From an uncultured Clostridia bacterium (GTDB lineage: Bacteria > Bacillota > Clostridia > TANB77 > CAG-508): 48,530 bases of DNA. The stretch spans positions 1 to 48,530 of the forward strand of contig CANRGT010000013.1 of assembly GCA_947630185.1 (NCBI GenBank), given 5' to 3'. The notes below the pieces were generated by a model. It did no database searches and had not been told where the DNA came from. It worked only from the letters and a program-made list of their open reading frames with translations. Of this stretch, positions 40,333-48,530 are shown piece by piece. The position numbers were made by a program, and so were the translations under genes. Position 1 is the stretch's first letter. Each line of letters opens with the position of its first letter.

Positions 40333-41190
40333 ATGGATCGTTTTGAAGAAACTAAAAAAGTTGGCTTATTTGGAATTATCGGAAATTTATTTTTGCTTAT
40401 TATTAAAGGTTCTGCTGGTCTTATTTTTAAAAGTCAGTCTATGATTGCTGATGCTGTTAATAGTGCTAGTGATATTTTCGCGTCTTTAATGACTTTTATT
40501 GGCAATAAAATTGCAAGTGAGCCACAAGATAATAGCCACAATTTTGGTCATGGAAAAGCAGAATATATCTTTTCTTTGCTTATTGCTATTTCTATGGTTT
40601 TAGTTTCTTTTAAAGTATTGTATGATTCTATTTATACCATAATTTATGGAAGCGAACTTAAATTTTCATGGCTTTTAGTAGTTGTCTGTGTAATTACAAT
40701 TATCACTAAATTAATACTCTATATTTACACACATAAGCTATCTAAAAAATACACTAATATTTTATTAGATGCTAGTAAGAAGGACCATAGAAATGACTGC
40801 ATTGTAACAACTTTTACTTTTGTATCTATTCTACTTACTCTAGCAAATATTTATTGGTTTGATGGAATTGTAGGTATTGGTATTTCTGTATGGATTTGTT
40901 TAACTGGTGCTAAAATTTTTATTGAAAGCTATAATGTTTTAATGGATATTTCTATTGATGAACATACGACAGAGATAATTTTAGATTTAGCACATAATTA
41001 TAAAGAAATTAAAGAAGTTGAAAGCATTTCTTCTGCTCCTGTTGGTTATCAGTTTATTATAGTTTTAACTATTTGTGTAGATGGAAATATGTCTACCTTT
41101 GATAGTCACAAGCTAGCAGACCAGTTAGAAAAAGATATTACAGCCTTAGATAAAGTTTATAATACTTTCGTTCATGTAAATCCGGTTTAA
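40333..41190 (+). CDS. cation diffusion facilitator family metal transporter
   Basis: A 285-residue inner-membrane exporter of divalent metals. The first membrane helices surround the site SMIADAVNSASDIFAS, where many CDF proteins have His-x3-Asp and this one has Asn-Ser-Ala-Ser-Asp. Metal preference may therefore be Mn or Fe rather than Zn (inference). The loop HNFGHGKAEY follows, then a second site, DASKKDHRNDCIVT. A cytoplasmic ferredoxin-like domain ends it (VHVNPV). The start matches family N termini (MDRFEETKKV), but no Shine-Dalgarno stands before it; the nearest serves a tri-codon ORF 41 bases upstream. Confidence 0.9.
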   Translation: MDRFEETKKVGLFGIIGNLFLLIIKGSAGLIFKSQSMIADAVNSASDIFASLMTFIGNKIASEPQDNSHNFGHGKAEYIFSLLIAISMVLVSFKVLYDSIYTIIYGSELKFSWLLVVVCVITIITKLILYIYTHKLSKKYTNILLDASKKDHRNDCIVTTFTFVSILLTLANIYWFDGIVGIGISVWICLTGAKIFIESYNVLMDISIDEHTTEIILDLAHNYKEIKEVESISSAPVGYQFIIVLTICVDGNMSTFDSHKLADQLEKDITALDKVYNTFVHVNPV

Positions 41191-41191
41191 T

Positions 41192-41222
41192 TTAAGACAT
41201 TGGGACGGGGTTTTTGTCTTAA
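41192..41222 (+). terminator. hairpin after the CDF gene
   Basis: TTAAGACA and TGTCTTAA pair across a 15-base loop containing GGGACGGGG and five T. It begins two bases after the transporter stop and probably ends its transcript. Confidence 0.5.
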
Positions 41223-41346
41223 GGTTTCAGAATTTTAAAATTATTTATAATTTTAATTGACATACAAAATAAATAGATATATAATAAGCCCACTTCCACT
41301 TTATGGAAGTTTACATATAATGAATGTCCCATGTATATGGGCATTC

Positions 41347-41376
41347 AAAAGGGAGCCGAGTAATATTCGGCTCCTT
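41347..41376 (-). terminator. clpC terminator
   Basis: GGAGCCGA and TCGGCTCC pair around a seven-base loop. On the minus strand the stem is followed by CTTTTG. Two further hairpins (GAATG/CATTC at 41322-41346 and ACTTCCA/TGGAAGT at 41292-41310) follow, giving three stacked hairpins between the convergent genes. Confidence 0.75.
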
Positions 41377-41392
41377 TCTAATATATATAATC

Positions 41393-43843
41393 TTACTCAA
41401 CCACAATCTTTTCCTCTTCTGCTTTTATTACGGCCTTTTTATTTGGTTTTATATTCCCGTCTAAAATTTCCTCTGCTATTCTATCTTCTAATACATTCTG
41501 AATTGCTCTTTTTAATGGTCTTGCTCCATAATTTGTGTCAAAGCCTTTTTTAGAAATTAACTCTTTAACACTATCGTCTATTTCTAATTGAATATTTTGC
41601 TTTTGCATACGGTCTTGTACTTGTTTTAACATTATATCAATAATTTGTTTTACGTCATCATCTGTTAGTTTATGGAATACTATAATTTCATCAATACGAT
41701 TTATAAACTCTGGTCTGAACTGTCTTTTTAACTCTCCCATTACATCTTTTTTGATGCTTTCATATTCTTTTTGTGCTTCTTCTTTTTTGTCACTTGATAC
41801 TGTAAAACCTAATGTATTTTTGTCTGTAATCATTCTAGCTCCAACATTTGAGGTCATGATTATAACTGTATTTTTGAAATTTACTGTTCTTCCCTGTGCA
41901 TCTGTTAATCTACCGTCATCTAAAATTTGAAGTAACATATTCATAACATCTGGATGTGCTTTTTCTATTTCGTCTAATAGAATAACTGAATATGGTTTTC
42001 TTCTAATCTTTTCAGTAAGTTGTCCTCCTTCATCAAAGCCTACATATCCTGGAGGAGAACCAATTAATTTAGAAACTGAGTGTGGTTCCATGTATTCTGA
42101 CATATCGATACGAATCATAGCATCTTCATTTCCAAATAAGCTTTCTGCTAGTGCTTTTGAAAGCTCTGTTTTTCCTACACCAGTAGGTCCTAAAAATAGA
42201 AATGAGCCTATTGGACGATTAGGGTCTTTTAAACCTACTCTACCTCTCCTTATTGCTTTTGCTACTGCCTCTACTGCTTCATTTTGACCAATTACTCTTT
42301 GATGCAAAGTTTGCTCTAAATTCTTTAACTTTTCATTTTCACTTTGAGTTAGTTTTTTAACTGGAACGCCTGTCCAATTTGAAACAACCTCTGCAATATC
42401 TTCTTCTGTTAATGCTGTTACACTTTTTGTGTTTCTGCCTTCCCATTTTTCTTTTTCCTTTTGCAATTTTTCTTTTTCTTCTTTTTCTTTATCACGAAGA
42501 CTTGCGGCCTTCTCAAAGTCTTGCACACGAATTGCATCTTCTTTTTCTTTATCTAATGAAGCTACTTTTTCTTCCAACTTTTTAAGAGAATCTGGTTGTG
42601 TATAATTTTTCATTTTTACTCTTGATGCTGCTTCATCTACTAAATCTATGGCTTTATCTGGTAGAAATCTATCATTTATATATCTTGTAGATAGCTCTAC
42701 TGCGGCTTTAATTGCTTGGTCTGAAATTTTTACATTATGATGCGCTTCATATTTATCACGAAGCCCTGTTAAAATGCTTATAGTTTCTTCTGTTGTTGGC
42801 TCGCCTATTGTTACTGGGCTAAATCTTCTTTCTAATGCACTATCTTTTTCAATATATTTACGATATTCATTTAATGTAGTTGCTCCAATTACTTGTACTT
42901 CGCCTCTTGCTAAAAGTGGCTTTAAAATGTTTGCAGCATCTACTGCACCTTCTGCTGAGCCTGCTCCAACGATTGTATGAACTTCATCTATGAATAATAT
43001 TACGTCTCCTGCTTTTTTAACTTCTTCTAAGCATTTCTTAATTCTTTCCTCAAAGTCACCTCTATATTTTGCACCTGCTACCATGCTTGCAATATCTAGG
43101 CTTACAACTCTTTTGTTTTTTAGCATTTCTGGTACATCTTCTTGTACAATTTTTTCTGCTAATCCTTCTGCAACTGCTGTTTTACCAACACCAGGTTCAC
43201 CAATTAAGCATGGGTTATTTTTTGTTCTTCTTGATAAAATTTGAATAACTCTTTCAATTTCTTGCTTTCTACCAATAACAGGGTCTAGCTTTCCTTCTCT
43301 TGCTTTTTTTGTTAAGTCCCCACCAAATTGATTTAAAGTTGGTGTTTGATTATAGCTTCCCTTTTGTTTATTGTTTGCTTGTTTATCATTGTTATTTGCA
43401 GTTTCATCTTCGTTTATTACTTTTATAATTTCATTATATAACTTTTGAGGATTTACATTTAAATCCATCATAATTCTAACAGCTACACTATCGCCTTCTC
43501 TCATAATGCCTATTAGCAAATGCTCTGTTCCTATAAATTCAGAATTTAATTTTCTTGCTTCTATAAAAGCATTTTCAATTACTCTTTTGCTTCTAGGTGT
43601 AAAGCCAATGTCGACATCATTTTCTGCCTTCTCTCCTTTTCCTATTAAGCTTTCAATTTCTTCTGCAATTTTTTCGGCAGTTATATCTTGCATTGTAAGT
43701 ACTTGGCTTGCAACTCCACTTCCTTCTTTTACTAAACCATATAAAATATGTTCTGTTCCTATATAATTATGTCCAAATTCTGTTGCTAATTCACCGGCAT
43801 ACTCTAATGCTTTTTCTGCACGATTTGTAAATTTATACATCAT
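41393..43843 (-). CDS. clpC: ATP-dependent Clp protease ATP-binding subunit ClpC
   Basis: An 816-residue Hsp100 unfoldase that feeds ClpP and degrades arginine-phosphorylated proteins. The N domain is a double repeat ([39 protein letters not shown]). Walker A motifs are GEPGVGKT (near 215) and GPTGVGKT (near 555), and a UVR/M-domain coiled coil lies between them. [12 protein letters not shown] and [12 protein letters not shown] are normal. Unlike the usual ctsR-mcsA-mcsB-clpC operon, a plus-strand gene separates it from mcsB. The likely promoter has TATAAT near 43874; no CtsR box is seen upstream. Confidence 0.97.
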   Translation of the reverse strand: MMYKFTNRAEKALEYAGELATEFGHNYIGTEHILYGLVKEGSGVASQVLTMQDITAEKIAEEIESLIGKGEKAENDVDIGFTPRSKRVIENAFIEARKLNSEFIGTEHLLIGIMREGDSVAVRIMMDLNVNPQKLYNEIIKVINEDETANNNDKQANNKQKGSYNQTPTLNQFGGDLTKKAREGKLDPVIGRKQEIERVIQILSRRTKNNPCLIGEPGVGKTAVAEGLAEKIVQEDVPEMLKNKRVVSLDIASMVAGAKYRGDFEERIKKCLEEVKKAGDVILFIDEVHTIVGAGSAEGAVDAANILKPLLARGEVQVIGATTLNEYRKYIEKDSALERRFSPVTIGEPTTEETISILTGLRDKYEAHHNVKISDQAIKAAVELSTRYINDRFLPDKAIDLVDEAASRVKMKNYTQPDSLKKLEEKVASLDKEKEDAIRVQDFEKAASLRDKEKEEKEKLQKEKEKWEGRNTKSVTALTEEDIAEVVSNWTGVPVKKLTQSENEKLKNLEQTLHQRVIGQNEAVEAVAKAIRRGRVGLKDPNRPIGSFLFLGPTGVGKTELSKALAESLFGNEDAMIRIDMSEYMEPHSVSKLIGSPPGYVGFDEGGQLTEKIRRKPYSVILLDEIEKAHPDVMNMLLQILDDGRLTDAQGRTVNFKNTVIIMTSNVGARMITDKNTLGFTVSSDKKEEAQKEYESIKKDVMGELKRQFRPEFINRIDEIIVFHKLTDDDVKQIIDIMLKQVQDRMQKQNIQLEIDDSVKELISKKGFDTNYGARPLKRAIQNVLEDRIAEEILDGNIKPNKKAVIKAEEEKIVVE

Positions 43844-43979
43844 CTTTATACACTTCCTTTTTTATTTTTTAATTATACTCTTTGATTAAACTAATTTATA
43901 TTAAAATGTGTCTAATAATTTTTAACTATATTTAATAAAAATTAATTTTGCTTTAAAACTCTACTTTAATAATACAAAT

Positions 43980-44008
43980 TTGCACTTTATGTTTATTTAT
44001 GGTACAAT
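43980..44008 (+). promoter_or_regulatory. promoter of the small membrane protein gene
   Basis: TTGCAC (43980-43985) and TACAAT (44003-44008) are 17 bases apart on the plus strand. The leader of about 75 bases contains TGTCAACTGACAG, a short palindrome near 44050. Confidence 0.65.
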
Positions 44009-44090
44009 ATAAATATCATACATATATAGCCATTTTAGGCTAGACCTTAACTGTCAACTGACAGTACAACCATTTTGGAGGATTTATAAA

Positions 44091-44327
44091 ATGGGACCTT
44101 ATGAAACTAGCAAATATGACTGGATAATGGGTGTTACTACCTTCGTACCTATAGTTGCATTCATAATAGCTTCTCTCATTACATCAATATTCGTTGAAAA
44201 CAACGAAGTTTCTTTTTCCTTCATATTACTCGCTTTTTGTTCATTTCCTGCGGGTACAATGATAGGTGGAATAATCGCTGGTCTTCTAGAATATCGCGAT
44301 GAAAAGAAAGCTCAAAAAAATATCTAA
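44091..44327 (+). CDS. small two-helix membrane protein, unknown function
   Basis: A 78-residue protein with two membrane segments, about 13-34 (MGVTTFVPIVAFIIASLITSIF) and 43-66, and a charged C terminus. TTGGAGG stands before the ATG, and it has a clear promoter and terminator of its own. I do not recognise it. It is inserted between mcsB and clpC in the opposite orientation and breaks the usual operon; it may or may not have anything to do with heat shock. Confidence 0.75.
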   Translation: MGPYETSKYDWIMGVTTFVPIVAFIIASLITSIFVENNEVSFSFILLAFCSFPAGTMIGGIIAGLLEYRDEKKAQKNI

Positions 44328-44333
44328 GTCAAT

Positions 44334-44357
44334 CCTCCCAAATGGGAGGTTTTTTAT
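44334..44357 (+). terminator. terminator of the small membrane protein gene
   Basis: CCTCCCA and TGGGAGG pair around AA, followed by TTTTTTT. It ends at the stop codon of the convergent mcsB gene. Confidence 0.9.
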
Positions 44358-45364
44358 TTTTCTTTAATAATTTGTTTTATAACTTCAGGTCTTTTAATAT
44401 CTCTTTCATATCCATCTAAAACTTTTCCTACATATTTTTGTAAATTTGCTGGTTGATTATACAAATACATTTTTGAAACCTTGCTATCTGTTAACTCTTT
44501 AATAATTCCTAAGTCAGTTCCTAGTTTTACATATGAAAGCAATTTTTTGCATTCATCAGAAGAAAGTTTTGTTGCATAACTAAGTGTTCCATAAGCACGA
44601 TAAACTCTATCTTCTAAATCTATTGAATTTTTAGCTAAATATTTTCTTGCCATTCTTTCTTGCTGAATTACCTTTTCTGTAATGGTATTTAAATTTCTAA
44701 TAATATCATTTTCAGTTAGACCTAAGGTTTGGTTATTTGAAATTTGGTAAATATCACCTTGGCTTTGTGTACCTTCTCCATAAATTCCACGAATATTCAT
44801 TCCAAAGCCATTTACTATATTTAAAATTTTGTTTATATTACCTGTCATTGTTAGTGCTGGCAAATGCACCATTACAGATGCTCTCATTCCAGTACCAACA
44901 TTAGTAGGGCAAGCCGTTAAATAACCATATTTTTCATGAACTGCATAATGTAACATTCCATCTAACTTTTCATCAATTTCAATTATTAAATTCTTTAAAT
45001 TTTCTAAGTCTAAGCCTGAAGCAAATACTTGCATACGAATATGGTCTTCCTCATTAAGCATCATACAAATATTTTCTTCTTCATTTATAAGCATTGCACC
45101 ATTTTTACTTGCTACAAATTCTGGGCTTATAATATGTTTTTCTACTAAGCTTACTTTTGTAATATCATCTAAATCGCTTAAATTAACAAATTTTAAACCA
45201 TAACCAATACTTGGTGTTATTTCTTTTATTTTTTCTAATACTTCATTTGCTCCTTGCTTTGAAAGCCTAGTTGGGAATGGATATTCTTCTAAGTTTCTAG
45301 CAAGCCTTACTCTTGAACTAATTACTACATCAGAATCTTTACCATTTTGCAAATACCAATTCAT
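44354..45364 (-). CDS. mcsB: protein-arginine kinase McsB
   Basis: Phosphorylates arginine residues on proteins, marking them for ClpCP, and acts on CtsR. The 336-residue protein belongs to the phosphagen-kinase family: SDVVISSRVRLARNL, NEEDHIRMQVFASG and the active-site CPTNVGTGMRASV (Cys152). I choose the ATG at 45364 because AAGGAGG is eight bases before it; the frame opens at 45403. It follows mcsA by about 70 bp. Confidence 0.95.
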   Translation of the reverse strand: MNWYLQNGKDSDVVISSRVRLARNLEEYPFPTRLSKQGANEVLEKIKEITPSIGYGLKFVNLSDLDDITKVSLVEKHIISPEFVASKNGAMLINEEENICMMLNEEDHIRMQVFASGLDLENLKNLIIEIDEKLDGMLHYAVHEKYGYLTACPTNVGTGMRASVMVHLPALTMTGNINKILNIVNGFGMNIRGIYGEGTQSQGDIYQISNNQTLGLTENDIIRNLNTITEKVIQQERMARKYLAKNSIDLEDRVYRAYGTLSYATKLSSDECKKLLSYVKLGTDLGIIKELTDSKVSKMYLYNQPANLQKYVGKVLDGYERDIKRPEVIKQIIKEK

Positions 45365-45435
45365 TATTTTTTCCTCCTTTTTGGACCACGTTTCATTTAC
45401 CATTTTTAGTATATTTTGGACAGGTCACAATATTT

Positions 45436-46080
45436 TTATTTTTCTAATTCTTTAATTTCATCTCTTATTTTAGCTGCATCTTCATAGCGTTCTTCTTTAA
45501 TAGCTTGCTTTAAACTTATATTTAAATTTTTTATTTTTTCTTGTTTTTCATTTTCTTGATTTTTCTTTTTTAACTCTGAAGCTTTTGCATTTTGATTTGC
45601 CTCATTTTTATCATTTTCTTTATCATTTACATTTTTGTCATTTGCTTTATTTTTCTCTTCTCTTGCTTTTTTAACATCTTCTTTAACTTTGTTCTTTTCT
45701 GCTGAAGTTAGTCTGCTTCTTCTTCCTACATGTGTGTCTGATCCATGAATGTTTTTAAGTACATTATTTAATCCCTCTGAAAATACATCATAACAATTGC
45801 TACATCCAAATTTTCCAGTATTTATAAATTCATCATAAGTCATTCCGCAATTATCACATTCTATAGTTCCTTGCTTTGTAAAGCTTGGTAATAAATCTAA
45901 GCCTTCATCAAAGAAATCCCCTAAAAAGCTAGAAAAGTTAATTGGCATATTAAAATCTAAGCTTTCTAGTCCTAAACTTTTTGCACATTTATCGCAAAGT
46001 GCCATCTCCTTTTTTACACCATTTATAACTTGTGTATAACGAAAGTTGACCTCATTTTTTCCACAATTTTGACATAACAT
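45436..46080 (-). CDS. mcsA: McsA, activator of McsB
   Basis: A 214-residue zinc protein. Four C-x2-C pairs are visible (CQNC, CDKC, CDNC, CSNC). A long Lys/Asn/Glu-rich linker (about 135-180) precedes a C-terminal UVR motif (LKQAIKEERYEDAAKIRDEI). McsA activates the McsB kinase and modulates CtsR. The linker is longer and more Asn-rich than I expect. Second gene of the ctsR operon. Confidence 0.93.
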   Translation of the reverse strand: MLCQNCGKNEVNFRYTQVINGVKKEMALCDKCAKSLGLESLDFNMPINFSSFLGDFFDEGLDLLPSFTKQGTIECDNCGMTYDEFINTGKFGCSNCYDVFSEGLNNVLKNIHGSDTHVGRRSRLTSAEKNKVKEDVKKAREEKNKANDKNVNDKENDKNEANQNAKASELKKKNQENEKQEKIKNLNISLKQAIKEERYEDAAKIRDEIKELEK

Positions 46081-46154
46081 AAAAATTACCTCCTTATAAT
46101 TATTTCTATGTTTTTAATATTTCTATTTTACTTGTAACTATTGTCTTTAGTAAT

Positions 46155-46607
46155 CTAATCCTCTACTAAATTTATAAGCATATTCTTAAATATTTTTGCT
46201 CTTATAAAATCTCTATCTGGCTGTGAAATTGTTAGCACATTGTCACTTGTTGCTACCTTTAATAGTTTTGCCTCTGTTTCTGAAATAATATCTTCTGATA
46301 AGAAGTTACTTATAAAAATATCTACTTCTTGTGATGTTATTTTGTCGCCAATACTGCTAATTGCATGCATTAAATAATTGCTTTTTGTAATGTTGATTTT
46401 TTTAATTTTAATGTGACCTCCTCCACCTCGTCTGCTTTCTACATAGTAGCCTTGTGATGGATTAAACCTTGTTGCTATTACATAGTTTATTTGTGATGGT
46501 ACACAATTGAAATGCTCAGCTAAATCGTTTCTTTGAATTTCTATTGATTCTTCATCATCAGAAAACATATCTTTAATAAATTCTTCTATCATGTCAGATA
46601 TTCTCAT
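46155..46607 (-). CDS. ctsR: CtsR, repressor of class III heat-shock genes
   Basis: A 150-residue repressor starting MRISDMIEEFIKDMF. The helix-turn-helix (RNDLAEHFNCVPSQINYVI) is followed by the glycine-rich wing RRGGGGHIKI, whose arginine is the one phosphorylated or displaced in Bacillus-type CtsR. The C-terminal dimer domain is normal. It is first in the ctsR-mcsA-mcsB operon and surely autoregulated through the operator at 46760. Confidence 0.96.
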   Translation of the reverse strand: MRISDMIEEFIKDMFSDDEESIEIQRNDLAEHFNCVPSQINYVIATRFNPSQGYYVESRRGGGGHIKIKKINITKSNYLMHAISSIGDKITSQEVDIFISNFLSEDIISETEAKLLKVATSDNVLTISQPDRDFIRAKIFKNMLINLVED

Positions 46608-46664
46608 TTCATCACTTCCTTTTTATTTTTAAAGGTTTTAGAAAGTTTTTCTTTTAAGTTTAAA

Positions 46665-46736
46665 ATTGCTTTATTCCATATATTTTAAGTAATAATTTAT
46701 ATTGCTTTATCTCCTATATTTTAAGTCATTATTTAA
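46665..46736. repeat. two-unit 36-bp tandem repeat in the ctsR leader
   Basis: Unit 1 (46665-46700) and unit 2 (46701-46736) both read ATTGCTTTAT, then six variable bases, then TATTTTAAGT and an AT-rich end; about four-fifths of positions agree. They lie between the ctsR promoter and its ribosome site. The remaining sequence from 46737 to 46907 holds the operator and promoter and no gene. Confidence 0.7.
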
Positions 46737-46759
46737 TGTTTCAAATATTGGTTTTAGAC

Positions 46760-46776
46760 TTTGACTTTCTTTGACC
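46760..46776 (-). promoter_or_regulatory. CtsR operator
   Basis: GGTCAAA-GAA-AGTCAAA on the minus strand is an exact match to the CtsR heptad repeat (A/G)GTCAAA-N3-(A/G)GTCAAA. It begins ten bases after the -10, over the transcription start of ctsR. Confidence 0.93.
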
Positions 46777-46785
46777 TACAATTAT

Positions 46786-46813
46786 ATTATACTCCCTTTA
46801 TTTCGTTTGTCAA
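46786..46813 (-). promoter_or_regulatory. ctsR operon promoter
   Basis: A perfect TTGACA (46808-46813) and a perfect TATAAT (46786-46791) are 16 bases apart on the minus strand. The leader to ctsR is about 170 bases. Confidence 0.85.
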
Positions 46814-46907
46814 TACATTTTTTGTGAATATTTTGTGAACTAGTTTAAAATTATAATTACCTTTACTTTCTAGCTTCTCTATTTGTATTTTAAGTATAAA
46901 CTAATAT

Positions 46908-47135
46908 CTATTTGTTTTTCCTATCTATTTCTTCCATTCTTTTAGCTAATTGCTTTTGTCTTTCCAATGTCATCCATGCAAAATATGAAGAAATAAATTC
47001 ACCATATTTTGTAGCATCTTCCATCTCCCCTATTTCTTCTTTCATTTTACTAGTTTCAGATTTTCTATTATTTTCCATTTCAATTTTTTTACTTAACTCA
47101 TCATTTTTTGTAGCAACTTTATCATTTTTATTCAT
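46908..47135 (-). CDS. small hypothetical protein, charged helical
   Basis: A 75-residue protein rich in Lys and Glu and likely helical through most of its length (NRKSETSKMKEEIGEMED; ERQKQLAKRMEEIDRKNK). It has one aromatic patch, YGEFISSYFAWM. I do not recognise it. TAGGAG is about 12 bases before the ATG, a little far. It lies between the Cof phosphatase and the ctsR promoter on the same strand. Confidence 0.6.
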   Translation of the reverse strand: MNKNDKVATKNDELSKKIEMENNRKSETSKMKEEIGEMEDATKYGEFISSYFAWMTLERQKQLAKRMEEIDRKNK

Positions 47136-47211
47136 AAAAAATACACACTCCTATTTAATATAGTTATGTGCATTTTTTTATTTGTTATTCAATTTTATAT
47201 TTATTTTCGCT

Positions 47212-48084
47212 TTAAATTACATATTCCTCTATCACTTTTGCTACACCATCTTCATTATTGCTACTAGTAACAATTTTAGCCACTTGTTTAATGTATGGTG
47301 CACTATTTTCCATTGCAACACCAAGCCCGGCATTTTCAATCATTGTTTTATCATTTATATTGTCTCCTATTGCAATTACATCTTCTTTTGAAATTCCTAG
47401 TTTATCTATTAAATATGAAACTGCTGTCCATTTGTCTACATTCTTACTCGAAACCTCTGTATAAAAGTATTCAATAGAAAATTCTTCTGTTCCAGACTTT
47501 AAAATTTTTCTAGACATATGCCCCACATCTAGCACGTCTATATCTTTTACAATTTTTAACTTTTTTATAATACTTTTAAAAATAATATTATCACTATCGC
47601 ATATACATAGTTTGATATAATCTGTTTCTTGTCTATTTAAGATATAATCATAAATATTTTCTACTAAATATATATGTGTTTTTTTGTTGTCTGGTTTATT
47701 TGCATTTTCATGATGATAAAAAAGAACATTGTAATTTAAATTTTTTGTAATAATACTATCTCTTGTGTAAATACTATAATATATGCTATTTTCTTCACAA
47801 ATTTGAACTAGCTGTAATACTTTTTTTTGGCTTAAAAAATTTTCATATATTAGCTTGTCTTCTTTAAAATCATAAATCATAGAACCATTTCCACAAATCA
47901 TGTAATGATTTGCTCCTATGTCATTTGCCAAGTTTTCTACTGATTTAGCCCCTCTACCTGAGGTTAAAACAACCTCTACTCCGCTTTGAACTGCCTTTTG
48001 AACCGTTTCCTTATTCTTTTGTGATATTTGTCCATAAGAGTCTAAAAGCGTTCCATCTAAATCTATTGCTATTAGTTTATACAT
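47212..48084 (-). CDS. Cof-type HAD-IIB family phosphatase
   Basis: A 290-residue haloacid-dehalogenase phosphatase. Motif I is AIDLDGTLLDS (nucleophile Asp8), motif II is VVLTSGRG, and motifs III/IV lie in the IAIGDNINDKTMIENAGLGVAM stretch. The cap between them is the type C2B of the Cof/YidA group, which dephosphorylates sugar phosphates, phosphate-containing cofactors or flavin precursors; the substrate cannot be read from sequence. It has a strong promoter of its own. Confidence 0.92.
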   Translation of the reverse strand: MYKLIAIDLDGTLLDSYGQISQKNKETVQKAVQSGVEVVLTSGRGAKSVENLANDIGANHYMICGNGSMIYDFKEDKLIYENFLSQKKVLQLVQICEENSIYYSIYTRDSIITKNLNYNVLFYHHENANKPDNKKTHIYLVENIYDYILNRQETDYIKLCICDSDNIIFKSIIKKLKIVKDIDVLDVGHMSRKILKSGTEEFSIEYFYTEVSSKNVDKWTAVSYLIDKLGISKEDVIAIGDNINDKTMIENAGLGVAMENSAPYIKQVAKIVTSSNNEDGVAKVIEEYVI

Positions 48085-48155
48085 GCTTTTTTCTCCTCTT
48101 TATTTTTATTATTAATTCAAATTTTTATAAATATAATAATTTTTATTACATAAAT

Positions 48156-48185
48156 ATTATATGCTTTTCTTTTTAAAAATGTCAA
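48156..48185 (-). promoter_or_regulatory. promoter of the Cof-type phosphatase gene
   Basis: Perfect TTGACA (48180-48185) and perfect TATAAT (48156-48161) are 18 bases apart on the minus strand, about 70 bases before the start codon. Confidence 0.75.
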
Positions 48186-48426
48186 TGTATTTTTTGCCAT
48201 TTTTTATGCATATATGCAATTGTATCTGCATATTTTTTTACATTTTTTATGCAGAAATTATATTTAACTATCTTTTATTATTAGCTATAAAATTAAAAAT
48301 ATTTTTATTTAAATAAATTCTAAAATTTCCCAGTTTAAAAAAATTTTTATTGCACAATATATATACTGAAAAAACAAATCGTTTTTTCGATATAGAAAAA
48401 CAATCACATTCTAGGAGGTGAAAAAC
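48186..48426. other. leader region of the SASP gene
   Basis: No gene. It holds the palindrome TGCATATATGCA (near 48208) and a hairpin GAAAAAAC/GTTTTTTC (48368-48388). The TAGGAGGTG ribosome site lies at 48411-48420. CACAATA at 48353 resembles a sigma-G -10 element, but I find no matching -35. Confidence 0.45.
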
Positions 48427-48530
48427 ATGGCAAATTCAAACAACAGTAACAGATCTGTAGTTCCAGAAGCTAAAGAAGCACTTAACAAATTCAAATATGA
48501 AGTTGCTAGCGAAGTTGGTGTTAACTTAAA
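48427..48530 (+). CDS. alpha/beta-type small acid-soluble spore protein (partial)
   Basis: The frame starts at ATG 48427 after TAGGAGGTG and runs off the window end after about 34 codons. MANSNNSNRSVVPEAKEAL and NKFKYEVASEVGV match alpha/beta-type SASPs, including the EVA-SE/G-V germination-protease cleavage region. These proteins coat and protect DNA in the dormant spore. This is the main direct evidence that the organism sporulates. Only the N-terminal half is visible. Confidence 0.93.
   Translation, partial: MANSNNSNRSVVPEAKEALNKFKYEVASEVGVNL

Noticed and set aside
43855-43990. CtsR operator upstream of clpC
   Set aside because: Only a weak half-site (TTTGATT) is present; no second heptad at the required spacing.
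48300-48400. Sigma-G promoter of the SASP gene
   Set aside because: A -10-like CACAATA exists, but no -35 of the G-A/C-A-T-A type lies 17-18 bases upstream, so I do not call it.

Overview
The window is low-GC (about 30% by eye) DNA from a sporulating member of the Clostridia, most likely an uncultured gut-type lineage. The evidence is an alpha/beta-type small acid-soluble spore protein at the right end, a CtsR/McsA/McsB/ClpC set, a CIRCE-like heat-shock operator, a T-box leader on pheST, WhiA, RnpM (YlxR) and the Firmicutes rimP-nusA-ylxR-ylxQ-infB-rbfA-nrnA-truB cluster. I cannot name a genus. The sequence looks chromosomal. No insertion sequence, CRISPR array or phage module is visible.

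Layout. 1-4.1 kb is an accessory segment on the minus strand: an AAA+ ATPase overlapping a subtilisin-family (S8) protease, followed by a 42-residue basic protein and a small HNH-like zinc protein. It abuts the 3' end of a tRNA-Gln gene (4393-4468). 4.5-11.3 kb is a lower-glycolysis cluster, gap - DUF1653 gene - pgk - tpiA - gpmI - eno, all minus. eno carries a one-base frameshift in its first 35 codons. A plus-strand gene of unknown function (11640) is followed by groES-groEL with promoter and CIRCE variant, then hemW, whiA, prmC, a probable 6S RNA, and the translation cluster truB back to rimP (17.7-25.8 kb).

26-33 kb is more accessory: a membrane-anchored formylglycine-enzyme-like protein, mutS2 (plus), an Rpn-family nuclease, and a pilin-like secreted protein. 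The strong start of the last gene is put out of frame by a 12-unit AG dinucleotide repeat, and a second frame break lies near its C terminus. 33-41 kb holds arginase (plus), pheT-pheS with T-box leader, a second Rpn-family nuclease, a small membrane protein and a cation-diffusion-facilitator transporter. 41-48.5 kb holds clpC, a small membrane protein gene in the opposite orientation, mcsB-mcsA-ctsR with a perfect CtsR operator, a small hypothetical gene, a Cof-type HAD phosphatase, and the start of the SASP gene.

The most unusual items are: (i) a roughly 165-180 bp structured repeat present twice (20207-20386 and 34208-34372), whose stems are kept by compensatory changes while their sequences differ; (ii) the AG-repeat-switched pilin-like gene; (iii) the ATPase-subtilase pair with its two small neighbours beside a tRNA gene; (iv) a short hairpin motif at the same distance (about 23 nt) upstream of both groEL and pheS; (v) the enolase frameshift. 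All gene identities come from reading motifs. No database search was run.
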